Positions 24,101 to 33,938 are shown, counted from the stretch's first letter. The stretch is DNA of 64,000 nucleotides from Albula goreensis (GCA_022829145.1 CM040745.1:25946906-26010905), one strand, 5' to 3'. Translations and numbers: made by a program. The notes: a model not told the origin generated them from the sequence alone.

Positions 24101-27100
24101 TGAAATGAGAACTCATTTTGCTTAGGTGTTGATAAACTGGATGGTCAGTGGAAGGAATCAAAAGGATTATGTCGTCAACAAGATGTAGTGAAAGATGAGT
24201 TGAATAAATGTAGAGAGCCAGCTTTGAATGAATCCGGAGTGCTTATTTCATCACTCTTTTGTTGTTTCTGTAACTCAACGGCCAGTTTCATTGTCACAGA
24301 AATTAAAGATAAATGTAATGTTAAAACAGTGCTAATAAATGCAAATGCACAAATGTGCCCTGTGCATTCGTAACTGCTGCTGACATGTCACTGTCCTCTC
24401 CCATTCCAGGATCGTGTTCGCAGACTTCTTTGTGATGAATCTGATCCTGTGGGGGGAGGGCTCCTCTGCAGCCATGCCGTTTGGGACTCTGGTGGCCATT
24501 CTGGCCCTGTGGTTCTGCATATCCGTGCCCCTCACCTTCATAGGAGCTTACTTTGGCTTCAAAAAGAGTGTGAGTATTCTGGACTGGCCCTGACATTAGC
24601 CTGCCATCCTGTTACAAGTAAAATTTGTTGTATAATATAATATTTTCTTTCAATTTGGCAGCATCTGGCCTCATATCCATAAATTTAAAAAAAAATTCAA
24701 ACCATGAGGGTTGTTTAGTAAATTTGGTATCGTGGTGCTCTGTCAAATTGAAAATGAAATGTGACATGTTTCTTTTTTTTTTTTTTTTTTTTTTTACTCA
24801 AATTTAAGGGGATCGAGCACCCTGTCCGCACAAATCAGATCCCTCGGCAGATTCCGGAACAGTCCTTCTACACAAAGCCCCTCCCCGGGATTGTGATGGG
24901 AGGGATCCTGCCTTTTGGCTGCATCTTCATCCAGCTCTTCTTCATCCTCAACAGCATCTGGTCAGTGACCGGACAGTGCGGGGTGGGGGGCGTGAGCAGT
25001 GGGGGTGTGCCCCCCTCAAGGCTACAGTAATGCGCTCTGACTTAAAGAGCACCAAGGACTGTTCTCTCAACAATTACCAGCAGTTTACATTCCAATTACA
25101 ATTTTAGACCTTCAGTGTAATTTAAAAAAAAAACATCTTGTCCTTCTAAAAAGAAATTATTGCAAAAAATGTTTATTATTCAGTTACATTAAGCAAGTCA
25201 CGTGCTTTTGAATAAACTTCCTTAGTTTTGGAGACATGATATGTTGACAGTACATAACTGCAAGTTTTCTTTTCAGGTTTTAAACTCCAAAATTATTAAA
25301 ATACAAAAATGCAAAAAGGATTTCATCATCTCCACCCCCCAAGAGTGAACTTTATTGAGCATTCAGTGCATAAATAGTGTTAAAGGCCATTGTAAAGCGG
25401 ATTTAAATTTCAGATACCATATTTTTAACCAGTTAAGTTGGGTTTTTACGTAAAGTTATACTAATTCATAAACCAAGCCATTCTGTATTTTTATGTTGCA
25501 TTATAGTTTGATTTCCAGCCGTATTGGTATGAAGAATTCAAGACATTGCATTTCTTTCCATTGTGAGTTTTGTATTGCCAGTGTATAGCTGTATTGTTTA
25601 CTTTTAGTGCTTATGACTCTGAACTCACAGTAGTGATGTGACTCTATACTCTCCCACTTCAGGTCCCATCAGATGTACTACATGTTTGGGTTTCTCTTCC
25701 TGGTCTTTATCATCCTGGTGATCACATGTTCTGAGGCCACCATCCTGCTGTGTTACTTCCACCTGTGTGCAGAGGTGAGGCCCATAAGTGGATCCAAATG
25801 TGGGTGTGTACTCAAAGTCAGGTCTTCTTGGGTCTGCCTAATACTCCAGGCTGGAGTGGTTTCAGGTCCAAAATTTCTCATGTCGTTTTCAGTTACATTT
25901 CGTATCCAGGGAGAATTCCTCTCTGATCGGTATTTATACCTGAGAGACCTAGCGTTCACTGATGAACTGTGTGTCACTCACTCTGCTATACTGTGTTGTG
26001 ACCACTGCTGGTGGCATTCAGCTGAATGTGTTTTCTTTATTGAAAACACCATATTATTTTGAAGCTATTATATTTGAAGTTATTGTAGCCACGTATCAAA
26101 TGCTTTGAATCTGTTTTGGTTGTGTACATCTGGAAGACAAAGGTGACATGTCACTGAGTTGATTGACAAATGGTAAATGACAGCTGTTCAAGCTTTGCAA
26201 CTAATTTCAGTTTTCAGGCAGAGGAATAAACAACTTACTTCTCCAAATAAAGAGTCAGGTGTTTCTTTGCTGAAAGTCAGCCAAACTAAAATTCAGTTCA
26301 TTCACTTTCTCAGTTAACACTTTAATTCTAAAGAATAGATTTAACAATGAAATAGCATAATAGGAGGAATAGCTAATTGTTATGGTGGTGGGCATTGTTT
26401 TGGGGTGAATGGGGATGTTATGGACTTGGAGGGATTTAGAGAGATATTTCTCACAGCTGAGCATGTTTTAATTCTGTCATGCTCTCATTATGCACACCAT
26501 GCCTTTACTCTCCAAATTAATAGCATGAAACATGCATGTTTGCTTAAAAAGGCATGCTGTCTTTACATCCAGTTGAACTTTCGATGAATTTTAAATTTGA
26601 GTTTTAGGTGAATGAGAAGTGTAATTATCCCTGTACAGTCACTAAATCCCTGAAGTGAGAGCAGGTTATGCCATATCCCTCCCTATGAGAGCAGGTTATG
26701 CCATATCCCTCCCTATGAGAGCAGGTTATGCCATATCCCTCCCTATGAGAGCAGGTTATGCCATATCCCTCCCTATGAGAGCAGGTTATGCCATATCCCT
26801 CCCTATGAGAGCAGGTTATGCCATATCCCTCCCTATGAGAGCAGGTTATGCCATATCCCTCCCTATGAGAGCAGGTTATATCCCACGAATCATGTGTCAT
26901 TGATACAACCTAAGTTAACATAAGTGTAATACACCTTATCCTGATTGAAGGTTAGGTCTATTGAACACCTGTGTTTGGTTATTGAACTATTGATGTGTGT
27001 GCCGGGTAATCTAAATATGTAGTTTATTAATGCTGTTTTCCTTTCCTAGGACTATCACTGGCAGTGGCGCTCCTTTCTTACCAGCGGCTTCACTGCAGTG

Positions 27101-27248
27101 TACTTCCTGGTGTACGCCATACACTACTTCTTCTCCAAACTCCAAATCACCGGGCTGGCCAGCACCATCCTGTACTTCGGCTACACCATGATCATGGCTT
27201 TGATCTTTTTCCTCTTCACAGGTATGTGCCCCTATTATGAAATTAAAC

Positions 27249-27283
<35 letters not shown>

Positions 27284-30260
27284 CCTTTCGCTCCTGTCAC
27301 CCCTTGTTTCCTGGCGCAGTCTATCCCCCCACTGCTGTACGTGTGCCTGGTCCATCACCATTTGAAGTCTGCTGGGACCTGCTCATTAATCCAGTTAAAT
27401 GAAGTGAGAGAGTGGGAGGCAGGGTGGAGCAAGCAGGAGAAAAGCCCTTAAACCCATTTCCTGTGATTTGGTTAATGTGAGGCAGTGGGCAGAGTCCGCA
27501 GACGGCTGACCATTTGCTGGGTCAGTGAGTCCACCCCGTCTGCACTCAATCTAACTTTCCTCTCCCCCAGCTGCTGGGCAGTTACGCCTGATCTATACTG
27601 ACCATCCCAGCTCCTCTGTTTGTGTTCATATAATCCCAGACATTCAGAGAGTTTGCATGAGATCTGTGCCGCGCAAGAGCAAAACTAGGACGGCACAAGT
27701 ATCTTTTTAAATTATGTGTGACAATTCACATTCAAATGTTTAGAAAAAATGTACATATAAAACTAGATTTAAAAAGTATTCTGGGTTTATAAGTATGTTT
27801 TGTATCCTCATTATAAAGGTATGTCCCACAGTACACATGCTTATTTGTGGACAAAATGTAATATATTAGGTATATCCTGTACTTAACAGTAACAGAAGCA
27901 TAAAAGACTGTACTTACAATGATGCATTTACAGCTGTGTGTCAGGTGACTTGCTCAGGTTCATCCTACCCTTGTTTATGAAGTCAGTTATTTGTCTTGCT
28001 TTATGGAACAGACGTTGTGTTTCATCGCTTCCCTTCAAGTGAATATTAGCCCATTTCCCTGCATTAGCGTCAAAAATGTAGACAGCGGGGTACAAGTAGT
28101 CTTCTAACCTATTTAGCACTGACACAACTGGACTGAATGGAAAGTGCTGTCGCCTTTTGTTTTAAACAAGCAGGTTTAGTCATTCAAGTTCATTGTCAGT
28201 TATTAGCATGGAGCATTTACAGTTTAATTTGTCTTTTTATTTGGAATTAAGAATCCCTCACAAAAAATACTGAAAGCAGAATTTAAAAATGCATAAACAA
28301 AGACTGATATCTGTGTCATATGTTCTTTTAAGGCCATCACATGGCAGACTCGTCTTTTTTACTGACGTTAGAAGAGAGCATACTGCCGGCAAATGGCAAT
28401 ACCAATGTCAGTCTTGTCTTCTGCTGTACCTTTTGAGCACATGTCTGAATTGTTGCTTAACCTGACCAGTGACCCTGCCACATATGATCGCCGTCCCATG
28501 GCCCAGATCTCCTGTATCGCACAGTCCGCTCAGAGGCAAGCGATACAACCGCGTGTCAAAAAGGGGCAAGGGACGACAAGGGAAATCCACAATCCCCCCT
28601 TATCGAAAAAAAATGCGTTTGCGGGTGCTTACTCATCTGTTAAAAACGGAGCGATCTGGAAAGTTTGCAATGGGAGGGTTTTTGACGGTGCCCTGCTGCT
28701 TTGTCAGTGCAGCACATGCTCAGGGCGCTGGCATCCCCCATTGCCTTCCAGGTCATTGGTCACCCCCAGCAGGGGGCCTGCCGTGAGACTCCTGACAAGC
28801 CTCTGATTCGCAGCTGGATCTGTGGCAAGGTATCATAGTAAATGAGTCGGTAAAACATCACTGGTCTGAAGAGCGTGAAAAATTTGTCATGATATCATTT
28901 GTAATTCTCGATTCTCAAGCTGCCCACTGGAGACAAGGGCCAGGCCGAGTAACCAAGGGCTCCTTTCTGCGCCTCTCCGAGGAGCTCTCCCGATGCGCAG
29001 AGAGTGAGATTCCTGCTAATGCGAAAAGGCAACAATTAAGTATTCCTGGCTTCACGTTTTCCACGTAGTAGGTGTTGAACCCTTGATATAAGATGTTTAT
29101 GACACATTGTCCCGTTTTACATTTACATTCGCTGTTCATTACTCCTGAGCAATTATGATGTCTGGTATTTCCGTCATCTTGGAGACCTCTGGAAGTTTCC
29201 TTCTTTTGCCAGTTCTCCAAAACATCAAATCCCGCAATGCTGTGAATTGTCCTGATGTAAGGATCTCTTCTGGCAGACCTCAGATAGTCAAAACTCTAGT
29301 AAGGAGGCATTTGACCCTGTTAAGTCATGAACATATTCATTTATAAAAATAGACTATTTAGTGCAGTCCTTTGGTCATGAACTCTGACACAGTATTGAGA
29401 TATGCATTTGCAGGTGGAGAATTTTCAAATGGTGCCACTCTTAATATTGAACAGAATATTTCAGAATTCATAAACTCAAGTGGAATCTGAATCCTCAATG
29501 TCAAGTCCCCCTTTTTTTTTTTTTTTTTTTTTTTAAAAAAAAGAAAGCTTGTTAATTGTTATTTGAAGGAAATGAGTACAATGCCCTAGTGTGTTTGTAA
29601 AAAGAAAAGAAATGCATATTGAAGTTCTTTTCTTTCTGTAAGAGTCAAGCTTTGATTCCAGAGATACAACTATACACTGAAACTATTTTTAACAATGTTG
29701 GGAATATAATATAAAAAAGTAATAATTTGTCACCTTCATGTGTGTTAATATTTATAAGGAGACATGAAAATGTAAACTGCAGCAGCAAGATGTTTGACTC
29801 TAGTATACTTACCACTTATTAGGCTAACACATTTGGGTACTGCTTTTGTTTGTATTTTTGGCACGTAAAGGCCATCTTATGAGAGGGTTCTGAAGTGTGG
29901 TCATTAATACCTGTATAATGCTCTTGATAGTTACTGCACAAAACAGTGGTAAAATGGGCCTTTCTGCAAACTATTTTACTCTTCCTTACTATTATAATCA
30001 CTGCCTTTTATGCATCCATAGAAACTCAGTTTTCCCAATTTACTCAAAAATATTTGTAATATTTGGAAAATGATATAAAATGCTTTTTAAATAAGGCTGG
30101 TATTTACTTGCTCACACATTGAAGTCATTTTACCACAGTTGTTTCATTTTAATAAAATGAGATTTAATTCATTTCTCTTTTTTTAAACTCAGGAACAATT
30201 GGGTTCTTTGCCTGTTTCTGGTTTGTAACCAAGATCTACAGCGTGGTGAAAGTAGACTGA
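10444..30260 (+). CDS. tm9sf2: Transmembrane 9 superfamily member 2 (17 coding exons, spliced)
   Basis: Complete nonaspanin (EMP70 family) gene; the span given is ATG to stop. Joined exons are 10444-10599, 12112-12179, 14523-14616, 16147-16274, 18602-18731, 19080-19204, 19322-19433, 19985-20064, 20159-20267, 21053-21185, 22118-22237, 23712-23769, 24410-24569, 24809-24960, 25663-25774, 27050-27221 and 30193-30260. They total 1977 bp and encode 658 aa (human TM9SF2 is 663). Visible in order: a signal peptide (about 1-25), the mature start [12 protein letters not shown], a lumenal domain to about 297, then nine hydrophobic segments from about 299 to near the C terminus. The tail ends KIYSVVKVD, with a KXD motif (COPI/COPII-dependent Golgi retention in this family) and a YXXPhi-type YSVV. 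TM9SF2 is a Golgi/endosomal protein needed for heparan sulfate (NDST1 localisation) and glycosphingolipid synthesis. All introns are GT-AG and no frame break was seen. The region between SFC and EIELF (about residues 38-53) differs most from human. Confidence 0.97.
10600..12111 (+). other. tm9sf2: TM9SF2 intron 1
   Basis: 1.5 kb intron. It has many scattered copies of AGCTAGC-like words (for example near 10340 just upstream and 11100-11125) but no exon or recognised transposon. Confidence 0.8.
12112..12179 (+). CDS. tm9sf2: TM9SF2 coding exon 2
   Basis: Encodes residues 53-74 plus two bases of codon 75, including [20 protein letters not shown]. The acceptor is TTCTCTCCAAG and the donor GTAAGT. 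The junction codon gives Ala before FDFC. Confidence 0.95.
12180..14522 (+). other. tm9sf2: TM9SF2 intron 2
   Basis: 2.3 kb AT-rich intron. A 159-codon open frame on the minus strand (13906-14385) shows no recognisable domain and is taken as chance. No repeat family was assigned. Confidence 0.8.
14523..14616 (+). CDS. tm9sf2: TM9SF2 coding exon 3
   Basis: Encodes residues 75-106, including FDFC and [18 protein letters not shown]. This is one of the most conserved lumenal segments of the family. The acceptor is CTTTGTAG and the donor GTATGT, ending in phase 0. Confidence 0.96.
14617..16146 (+). other. tm9sf2: TM9SF2 intron 3
   Basis: 1.5 kb intron. It holds a minus-strand SINE (15556-15780). 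The stretch around 14980-15150 is less AT-rich and could be regulatory, but no specific motif supports this. Confidence 0.8.
15556..15780 (-). mobile_element. tRNA-headed SINE with L2-type 3' tail
   Basis: On the minus strand the tRNA-like head starts near 15780. An A-box-like TAGCCTAGGGG is followed by the B box GGTTCAAGTCC (15716-15726). The body contains the fish-typical TTGAGCAAGGCCCTTAACCCC-like stretch (about 15660-15680). The tail is the L2-type end CGCTTTGGATAAAAG, then AGCTAAATG, and finishes in ATGTAATGT units near 15556-15575. This arrangement is known for fish SINEs mobilised by L2-clade LINEs. Clear target-site duplications were not seen. The family name is not assigned. Confidence 0.85.
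16147..16274 (+). CDS. tm9sf2: TM9SF2 coding exon 4
   Basis: Encodes residues 107-148 plus two bases of W149: [17 protein letters not shown], then [16 protein letters not shown]. The acceptor is CTTTGCAG and the donor GTGAGT. Confidence 0.95.
16672..16688 (+). promoter_or_regulatory. CTCF-like motif
   Basis: CCACTAGAGGGTGCCCT resembles the CTCF core CCASYAGRKGGCRS at most positions. This is motif similarity only, and such words also occur by chance and in fish transposons. Confidence 0.35.
17273..17484. repeat. GATA/GATG tetranucleotide array
   Basis: About 210 bp of mixed GATA and GATG units with a few imperfect units near the right end (ACAAGTAGATAG). Long open frames on both strands here are artefacts of the repeat. 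Confidence 0.95.
17680..18045. promoter_or_regulatory. CpG-dense block inside TM9SF2 intron 4
   Basis: About 32 CpG dinucleotides fall within some 350 bp, with words such as GCGGCCGC, CCGCGG, GCGCGT and CCGGCG, in an otherwise AT-rich, CpG-poor intron. That is the look of a CpG island, so it could be an internal promoter, an enhancer or a transferred GC-rich segment. Open frames cross it on both strands but show no recognisable domain. Confidence 0.5.
18048..18178. repeat. (TG)n microsatellite with internal (TCTG)n
   Basis: About 130 bp of nearly pure TG dinucleotides interrupted by four or five TCTG units near 18086-18107. It abuts the CpG-dense block. A looser TG/CA-rich stretch follows to about 18300. 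Confidence 0.95.
18602..18731 (+). CDS. tm9sf2: TM9SF2 coding exon 5
   Basis: Encodes residues 149-192: [20 protein letters not shown], then [14 protein letters not shown] and KDACVVN. The acceptor is TTTTACAG and the donor GTTAGT, ending in phase 0. This start makes a TGG tryptophan codon across the exon 4 junction. Confidence 0.96.
19080..19204 (+). CDS. tm9sf2: TM9SF2 coding exon 6
   Basis: Encodes residues 193-233 plus two bases of S234: [19 protein letters not shown], then [12 protein letters not shown]. The acceptor is TCCCACAAG and the donor GTAGTA. The preceding intron 5 is 348 bp and holds nothing recognised. Confidence 0.96.
19322..19433 (+). CDS. tm9sf2: TM9SF2 coding exon 7
   Basis: Encodes the end of S234 to residue 271: [20 protein letters not shown], then [14 protein letters not shown]. 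The acceptor is CTCTTCAG and the donor GTAAGC. Intron 6 before it is only 117 bp. Confidence 0.95.
19434..19984 (+). other. tm9sf2: TM9SF2 intron 7
   Basis: 551 bp. The stretch 19600-19760 is GC-richer and open on both strands but matches no TM9SF2 exon; nothing else was recognised. Confidence 0.75.
19985..20064 (+). CDS. tm9sf2: TM9SF2 coding exon 8
   Basis: Encodes residues 272-297 plus two bases of S298: [20 protein letters not shown], then TNIQWF. This is the strongly conserved end of the lumenal domain. The acceptor is CTGCAG and the donor GTCAGT. Confidence 0.97.
20159..20267 (+). CDS. tm9sf2: TM9SF2 coding exon 9
   Basis: Encodes S298 to V334. It contains the first membrane segment ([19 protein letters not shown]) and the cytosolic [13 protein letters not shown]. 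The acceptor is CTGTCCAG and the donor GTGAGT. Intron 8 before it is only 94 bp. Confidence 0.97.
20268..21052 (+). other. tm9sf2: TM9SF2 intron 9
   Basis: 785 bp. The right half (about 20740-21045) is GC- and CpG-richer than most introns here and contains homeodomain-type ATTA/TAAT words. It could be a conserved noncoding element; this is inference from composition only. Confidence 0.6.
21053..21185 (+). CDS. tm9sf2: TM9SF2 coding exon 10
   Basis: Encodes residues 335-378 plus one base of F379: [20 protein letters not shown], then the second membrane segment ([20 protein letters not shown]). The acceptor is TTTTTTCCAG and the donor GTAAGC. Confidence 0.97.
21186..22117 (+). other. tm9sf2: TM9SF2 intron 10
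   Basis: 932 bp. It contains a non-autonomous hAT-like element with an internal poly-A tract. Nothing else was recognised. Confidence 0.8.
21591..21945 (+). mobile_element. Non-autonomous hAT-like element (MITE)
   Basis: The left end TGTTCTCAACTGG, followed by GACCCAAAAGTGGGTCGC, is the start typical of a common fish hAT group. The right end CCAGTTGAGAAGAGCTGCTG is its inverted counterpart, so the ends form imperfect terminal inverted repeats. It has no transposase frame and carries a 22-nt poly-A tract (21668-21689). An 8-bp target duplication is not clear, so the outer limits are approximate. Confidence 0.65.
22118..22237 (+). CDS. tm9sf2: TM9SF2 coding exon 11
   Basis: Encodes F379 to the first base of S419: [20 protein letters not shown], then [19 protein letters not shown] (third membrane segment). 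The acceptor is GTCCATCAG and the donor GTAAGT. Confidence 0.97.
22238..23711 (+). other. tm9sf2: TM9SF2 intron 11
   Basis: 1.47 kb. The first part (22260-22540) is GC-rich with several CpG-containing words (CCGGCGCCG, GGCCGCGCC) and may be a conserved or regulatory block. The rest is AT-rich and holds nothing recognised. Confidence 0.6.
23712..23769 (+). CDS. tm9sf2: TM9SF2 coding exon 12
   Basis: The shortest exon (58 bp), encoding the end of S419 to G438: [19 protein letters not shown]. The acceptor is TTTAACAG and the donor GTGAGT. Confidence 0.96.
23770..24409 (+). other. tm9sf2: TM9SF2 intron 12
   Basis: 640 bp, AT-rich; nothing recognised. Confidence 0.75.
24410..24569 (+). CDS. tm9sf2: TM9SF2 coding exon 13
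   Basis: Encodes G438 to S491: [20 protein letters not shown], then the hydrophobic [20 protein letters not shown] and YFGFKKS. The acceptor is CCATTCCAG and the donor GTGAGT. Confidence 0.97.
24773..24795. repeat. Poly-T tract before TM9SF2 exon 14
   Basis: 23 consecutive T residues ending 13 nt before the exon 14 acceptor AG. It probably acts as an unusually long polypyrimidine tract. Confidence 0.9.
24809..24960 (+). CDS. tm9sf2: TM9SF2 coding exon 14
   Basis: Encodes residues 492-541 plus two bases of W542: [20 protein letters not shown], then [18 protein letters not shown] and [13 protein letters not shown]. The acceptor is AATTTAAG after a poly-T run and the donor GTCAGT. Confidence 0.97.
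24961..25662 (+). other. tm9sf2: TM9SF2 intron 14
   Basis: 702 bp, AT-rich after a short GC-rich start; nothing recognised. Confidence 0.75.
25663..25774 (+). CDS. tm9sf2: TM9SF2 coding exon 15
   Basis: Encodes W542 to E579: [20 protein letters not shown], then [17 protein letters not shown]. The acceptor is CCACTTCAG and the donor GTGAGG. Confidence 0.97.
25775..27049 (+). other. tm9sf2: TM9SF2 intron 15
   Basis: 1.28 kb. It contains a 30-bp minisatellite (26656-26879). The rest is AT-rich with nothing recognised. Confidence 0.8.
26656..26879. repeat. 30-bp minisatellite, 7.5 identical copies
   Basis: Units start at 26656, 26686, 26716, 26746, 26776, 26806 and 26836, with a 14-bp partial unit at 26866. 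Each unit begins TGAGAGCAGG and ends CCCTCCCTA, and no differences were seen between copies. Both strands stay open across it because 30 is a multiple of three; this is not a gene. Confidence 0.97.
27050..27221 (+). CDS. tm9sf2: TM9SF2 coding exon 16
   Basis: Encodes residues 580-636 plus one base of G637: [20 protein letters not shown], then [15 protein letters not shown] and [20 protein letters not shown] (two late membrane segments). The acceptor is TTTCCTAG and the donor GTATGT. Confidence 0.97.
27251..27283. repeat. Poly-T tract (33 T)
   Basis: Uninterrupted T run 29 nt after the exon 16 donor. It is not followed by an acceptor. It may be the A-tail of an unrecognised minus-strand retroelement or a slippage product. 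Confidence 0.9.
29512..29534. repeat. Poly-T tract followed by A-run
   Basis: 23 T directly followed by eight A, within intron 16. No element boundary was recognised. Confidence 0.9.
30193..30260 (+). CDS. tm9sf2: TM9SF2 coding exon 17 and stop
   Basis: Encodes the end of G637 to D658 and [24 protein letters not shown]. It completes the last hydrophobic segment and the cytosolic tail with the KXD and YSVV motifs. The acceptor is AAACTCAG. Confidence 0.97.
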
Positions 30261-30625
30261 TGTGTGCCTGGTGCTGTGGACTTAGCTTCTGCGATCTGGA
30301 CCACTTCGAGTGGAGGAATGTTCGCCTCTCTGGATACCCTGGCATTGATGTGATTCAATAAGCATCGCAATCAGATCCAAACTAAAAATGTCAAACTTCC
30401 AAATGCAGCAGAAACAAAGACTGGGATTCACTCAACATCACTTAACCTTGACTCTCAATTAAATGCAAGGGTTTATTTTTGTCTTTTTGTCACCAAAACA
30501 GTTTGATGAGTTCAGAAATCATGAAAATTACCTTGCCAAGCCTGTTTTTGTAGAGAAAATGTATAACACTCTTATTCAATTCTAAGTGAATGTTAATCGA
30601 ACCCCAGTCTCAGTTTTCAATGTTC

Positions 30626-30631
30626 AATAAA
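30626..30631 (+). terminator. tm9sf2: Proximal TM9SF2 polyadenylation signal
   Basis: AATAAA 366 bp past the stop codon. Confidence 0.55.
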
Positions 30632-31180
30632 TAGTGCAAGCAACTATTTAGCATATGGGAATTGCATATGAAATGCCATATCACTGAGCACCACCGTTAT
30701 AAATATGTTGAACTAGGCCTTTGTAAATATTACTTGCATTCTGCTAATGTGAAGTGTAATTACTTGGCAAATCTATAGGCATAGGTAGATAACATTAAAG
30801 TACCATTTAAACTGTATTGTGACATATGTAATTGTAAATAACTTTTCTAATGCTGAAAAAGAGGGGGGAAATATGTGAAATGAAATGGGAATTCAGTCCT
30901 TTTGTTGGAAGTCTGTGGCTTTTAACATATTTTTGTCCTTGTGTTTCATGTGAAAATTATTTTAAAGTAATTTGGTTTGGCTCCTTTTTAACTTATATTT
31001 TTATTGCTTTCCTTTCTGTGCCTCATCAGTACACTGATTTGTAAATTTGCAGTAATATGTGTTGTACAAATCATCACATCTTGCCATGCAGGGCCTCCTG
31101 ATTTTTATTAAGTTTGCTGAAACATAATATTACCTTATGTGGGACTTTCTGTGTATATATATAAATATATATTCTCATTA

Positions 31181-31186
31181 AATAAA
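31181..31186 (+). terminator. tm9sf2: Distal TM9SF2 polyadenylation signal
   Basis: AATAAA within TTAAATAAATTAG, 921 bp past the stop codon. Which signal is used cannot be told from sequence. Confidence 0.5.
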
Positions 31187-31205
31187 TTAGTTTGAAAAGA
31201 ACAGT

Positions 31206-33857
31206 TTGATTTTGATGTTTGGTACTGAACTGGAAACAACGGAGGCAGAAAGAATAAAAATAAAAGTGCTCATTATTGGAAGTATGTGCTGTACAGTGGG
31301 TCTATCTTTAGAAAATGTGTTGGATAAATGCTGAAAATGGAAGGACACCAGCTTCCAGGAAATCACAAACAAAGGAGAACTGGTCTAAATGTCAGGGTTT
31401 CATAACAGATACACTGACATTTCTGTGATGGGATTTACCCATGGATTAGCATGGCCAGTAATGACGTGCAGCATTGCTGTCAGCTTTGTCAGAGCTGTGA
31501 ATTCGATCTGAACGGTTACTGGGCATTCTTTCTGAACCTGTCTTTCAGATAGACACCCCATGCTCACAAGAACAAATGTGTTTTTATAACTATATCCATG
31601 TGTAGTGTAAGGTCTGCACTTTTACTTTGGGTAGCATAAGTATGTAAGAAAATTGTTGTCGTTTGTTTTATGTAGTGTTTCTTTTCTCTTGCATGAACAA
31701 TATAAAAATCAGAGTCATGTATATCTAATCAATTATACAGTTAAACAGATAAAATATTGGGAAATGAAATCACATTTTTTAAAAAGTCACAGTATAATGA
31801 GAAATTTAAATTGGGGAACAGAAATAATTTGTTTATTGTAAATGCCAGGGTTAGGTGGTGACTTGCCATCCATAAATTTTTTGTCATCCTTTTATAGTCC
31901 TTTTATCTCTGGCTCCAGCCCTGGCACCATTTCAAGATTTTAATGAACCCAAACATCAGAGACATCAAACCCCAGTGACTGTGACTCACTGGCCATTTGT
32001 ATCACTGAATTTTAATGGAGGACAAAGGGTGAAAGTGTGAATATATATTTTTATATCAATTTAGTAAATCATCCACTCAGACATTAAATCAACCCAGCAC
32101 CAAGAATGGGTTCCTCCTCAAAAAAGAAGAGAAACTATAAGGGCTGTAGATCTCTCAAGACATAAAACTGGCATAACTTGATCCACTGTGGGTAGCTTTG
32201 TCTCACTTGAATCAAAAAGTCATTGTTCTGGGTCCTCCAGCACAGCTCCCTTCCTTGGCCTGGTCGTGCTCTGGCTTTTTTCCTGGCCTCAGCGGTTCCT
32301 AGGGGAAACCAAAAAAAGAAGTGGAACATCTTGCTGTGAACCAAAGAGTGTGCCAAATGCTATCAAAACTGGATTAGGAGACAACAATTGTGTAGGATGA
32401 AAGCATTGAGGGGGTTGGGAGTGGGGGGTGGAGGTTGAAGGTAGTTTCCAAGTAGCACCCAAGTGGAATTTTAAAACTGTTTTGCACATATTTATGAACA
32501 TATGTGTCATACACCTGTATGTCATAAAAGCCACTGCTAAAAAAGATTAACTTCACCAGCAAAGGTTAATGCTACAAAGCATTTCGGCTTTTATGACAAT
32601 AAAGGTTTAAGGAAGGTGTTCAGTTTAGTAGTTATTCAGATAATTAGTACAAGGCATTTTTGAGTCTTGCTTGGTATCACAGCCGAATTGGAATCTGCTG
32701 TATGCATCCTATTTAAATACATTCCCCAATATGTTCCATTTTTTCGTGAAAGATTCCTATTTAATTTAAAGCTACAGTTATGTTCCCTAATATGATAACA
32801 TCAGGGTAATGCTAAGGACACTGGCCTTGGTGTCCTGTAATATTACTGCACAAAAAAGGTGCAGGTATTTTTGTTGTATTCCTTTGTATCTGTAAAGCTT
32901 TGCGAACAGTGTTTTTCTTAGCTTAACCAAACCCTTCTGACCAAAAGCCTCCATTTATCATCACAAGAACAATTAACAAAATCACATCAGTTTAAGACAA
33001 CCTATTTTGGCTAGACAGTGGTATTGGTATTTAACACTCTTTGACTTACATCTCTGACATTTACATTGGTTGTGACAACTGTACAGTAATGCACTCTAAC
33101 AGTCCTGATTAAGAAAAATGTAGTAGTCTTCCTGTCAGTTATGGCAGGACACAGCAGGCCTCATCTGAACCTATGCTGCACCGGTGACCTCAATGCATCT
33201 TTACAGCTGCACAGACCCTGTATTCATTTGGTGAGGTTCCATCAAACTGTAAGCTAGCGACAGTTTGCTTAAAAAAATGAATCCAGTGTTCATTTACTAT
33301 TATGGAATTATAAAGTACTGCATTAATTTAAGGGCCGGTTTAAAAGAAGTTGCCTTTTCACTTGTGACATTTCAACAGTCAGTAAAATATTTGAGCACAT
33401 TGTTTGTTTTTATTTTTGTTTGAAAAGCACAACTATATTGTAAATGCTTCATGGTTAAATGATAAAAAAAAAAGATTAATTGGATTACTAAACAATTAAC
33501 ACAATATATGGCCTTTGAATATTTGATATTTCTCCCCATTAACTAAATTTTTGTTTTTCTCTCTGATTATAGCCTGGGGTATATAGACATTTTGTTTTGA
33601 CTCTTGATTCATTGTATTTTATCTTCTTTCAGTTATTTCTGTGCAAACTTTGTATATTTGTTGCTATCAAACCACAACATGGCCCAAATTGTAGTGGAAC
33701 AGTCTCCTATTGACTTTCTGAATCTTGAATTACAAGCCCAGATATCTGGTGCTGACTGTCCTTCACTAAGCCCTTACTACTTTCCATGTATAGTTGAACA
33801 ATACATGTTTTCCAATAACGTGTCCCCCTTCTTCTACAATCTACTTGTTTACAGCCT

Positions 33858-33938
<81 letters not shown>

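Larger units (their letters stand above)
27222..30192 (+). other. tm9sf2: TM9SF2 intron 16
   Basis: The largest intron, 3.0 kb. Poly-T tracts lie at 27251-27283 and 29512-29534. Blocks 28480-28800 and 28915-29115 are GC/CpG-richer than their surroundings and might be regulatory; no known exon was seen in them. Confidence 0.75.
30261..31205 (+). other. tm9sf2: TM9SF2 3' UTR
   Basis: Sequence after the stop codon with two canonical polyadenylation signals, giving a likely short (about 0.4 kb) and long (about 0.95 kb) 3' UTR. Its right limit is inferred from the second signal. Confidence 0.6.

Noticed and set aside
26625-26903. Repetitive ten-residue peptide frames on both strands
   Set aside because: They are a direct product of the 30-bp minisatellite inside an intron; no evidence of translation.
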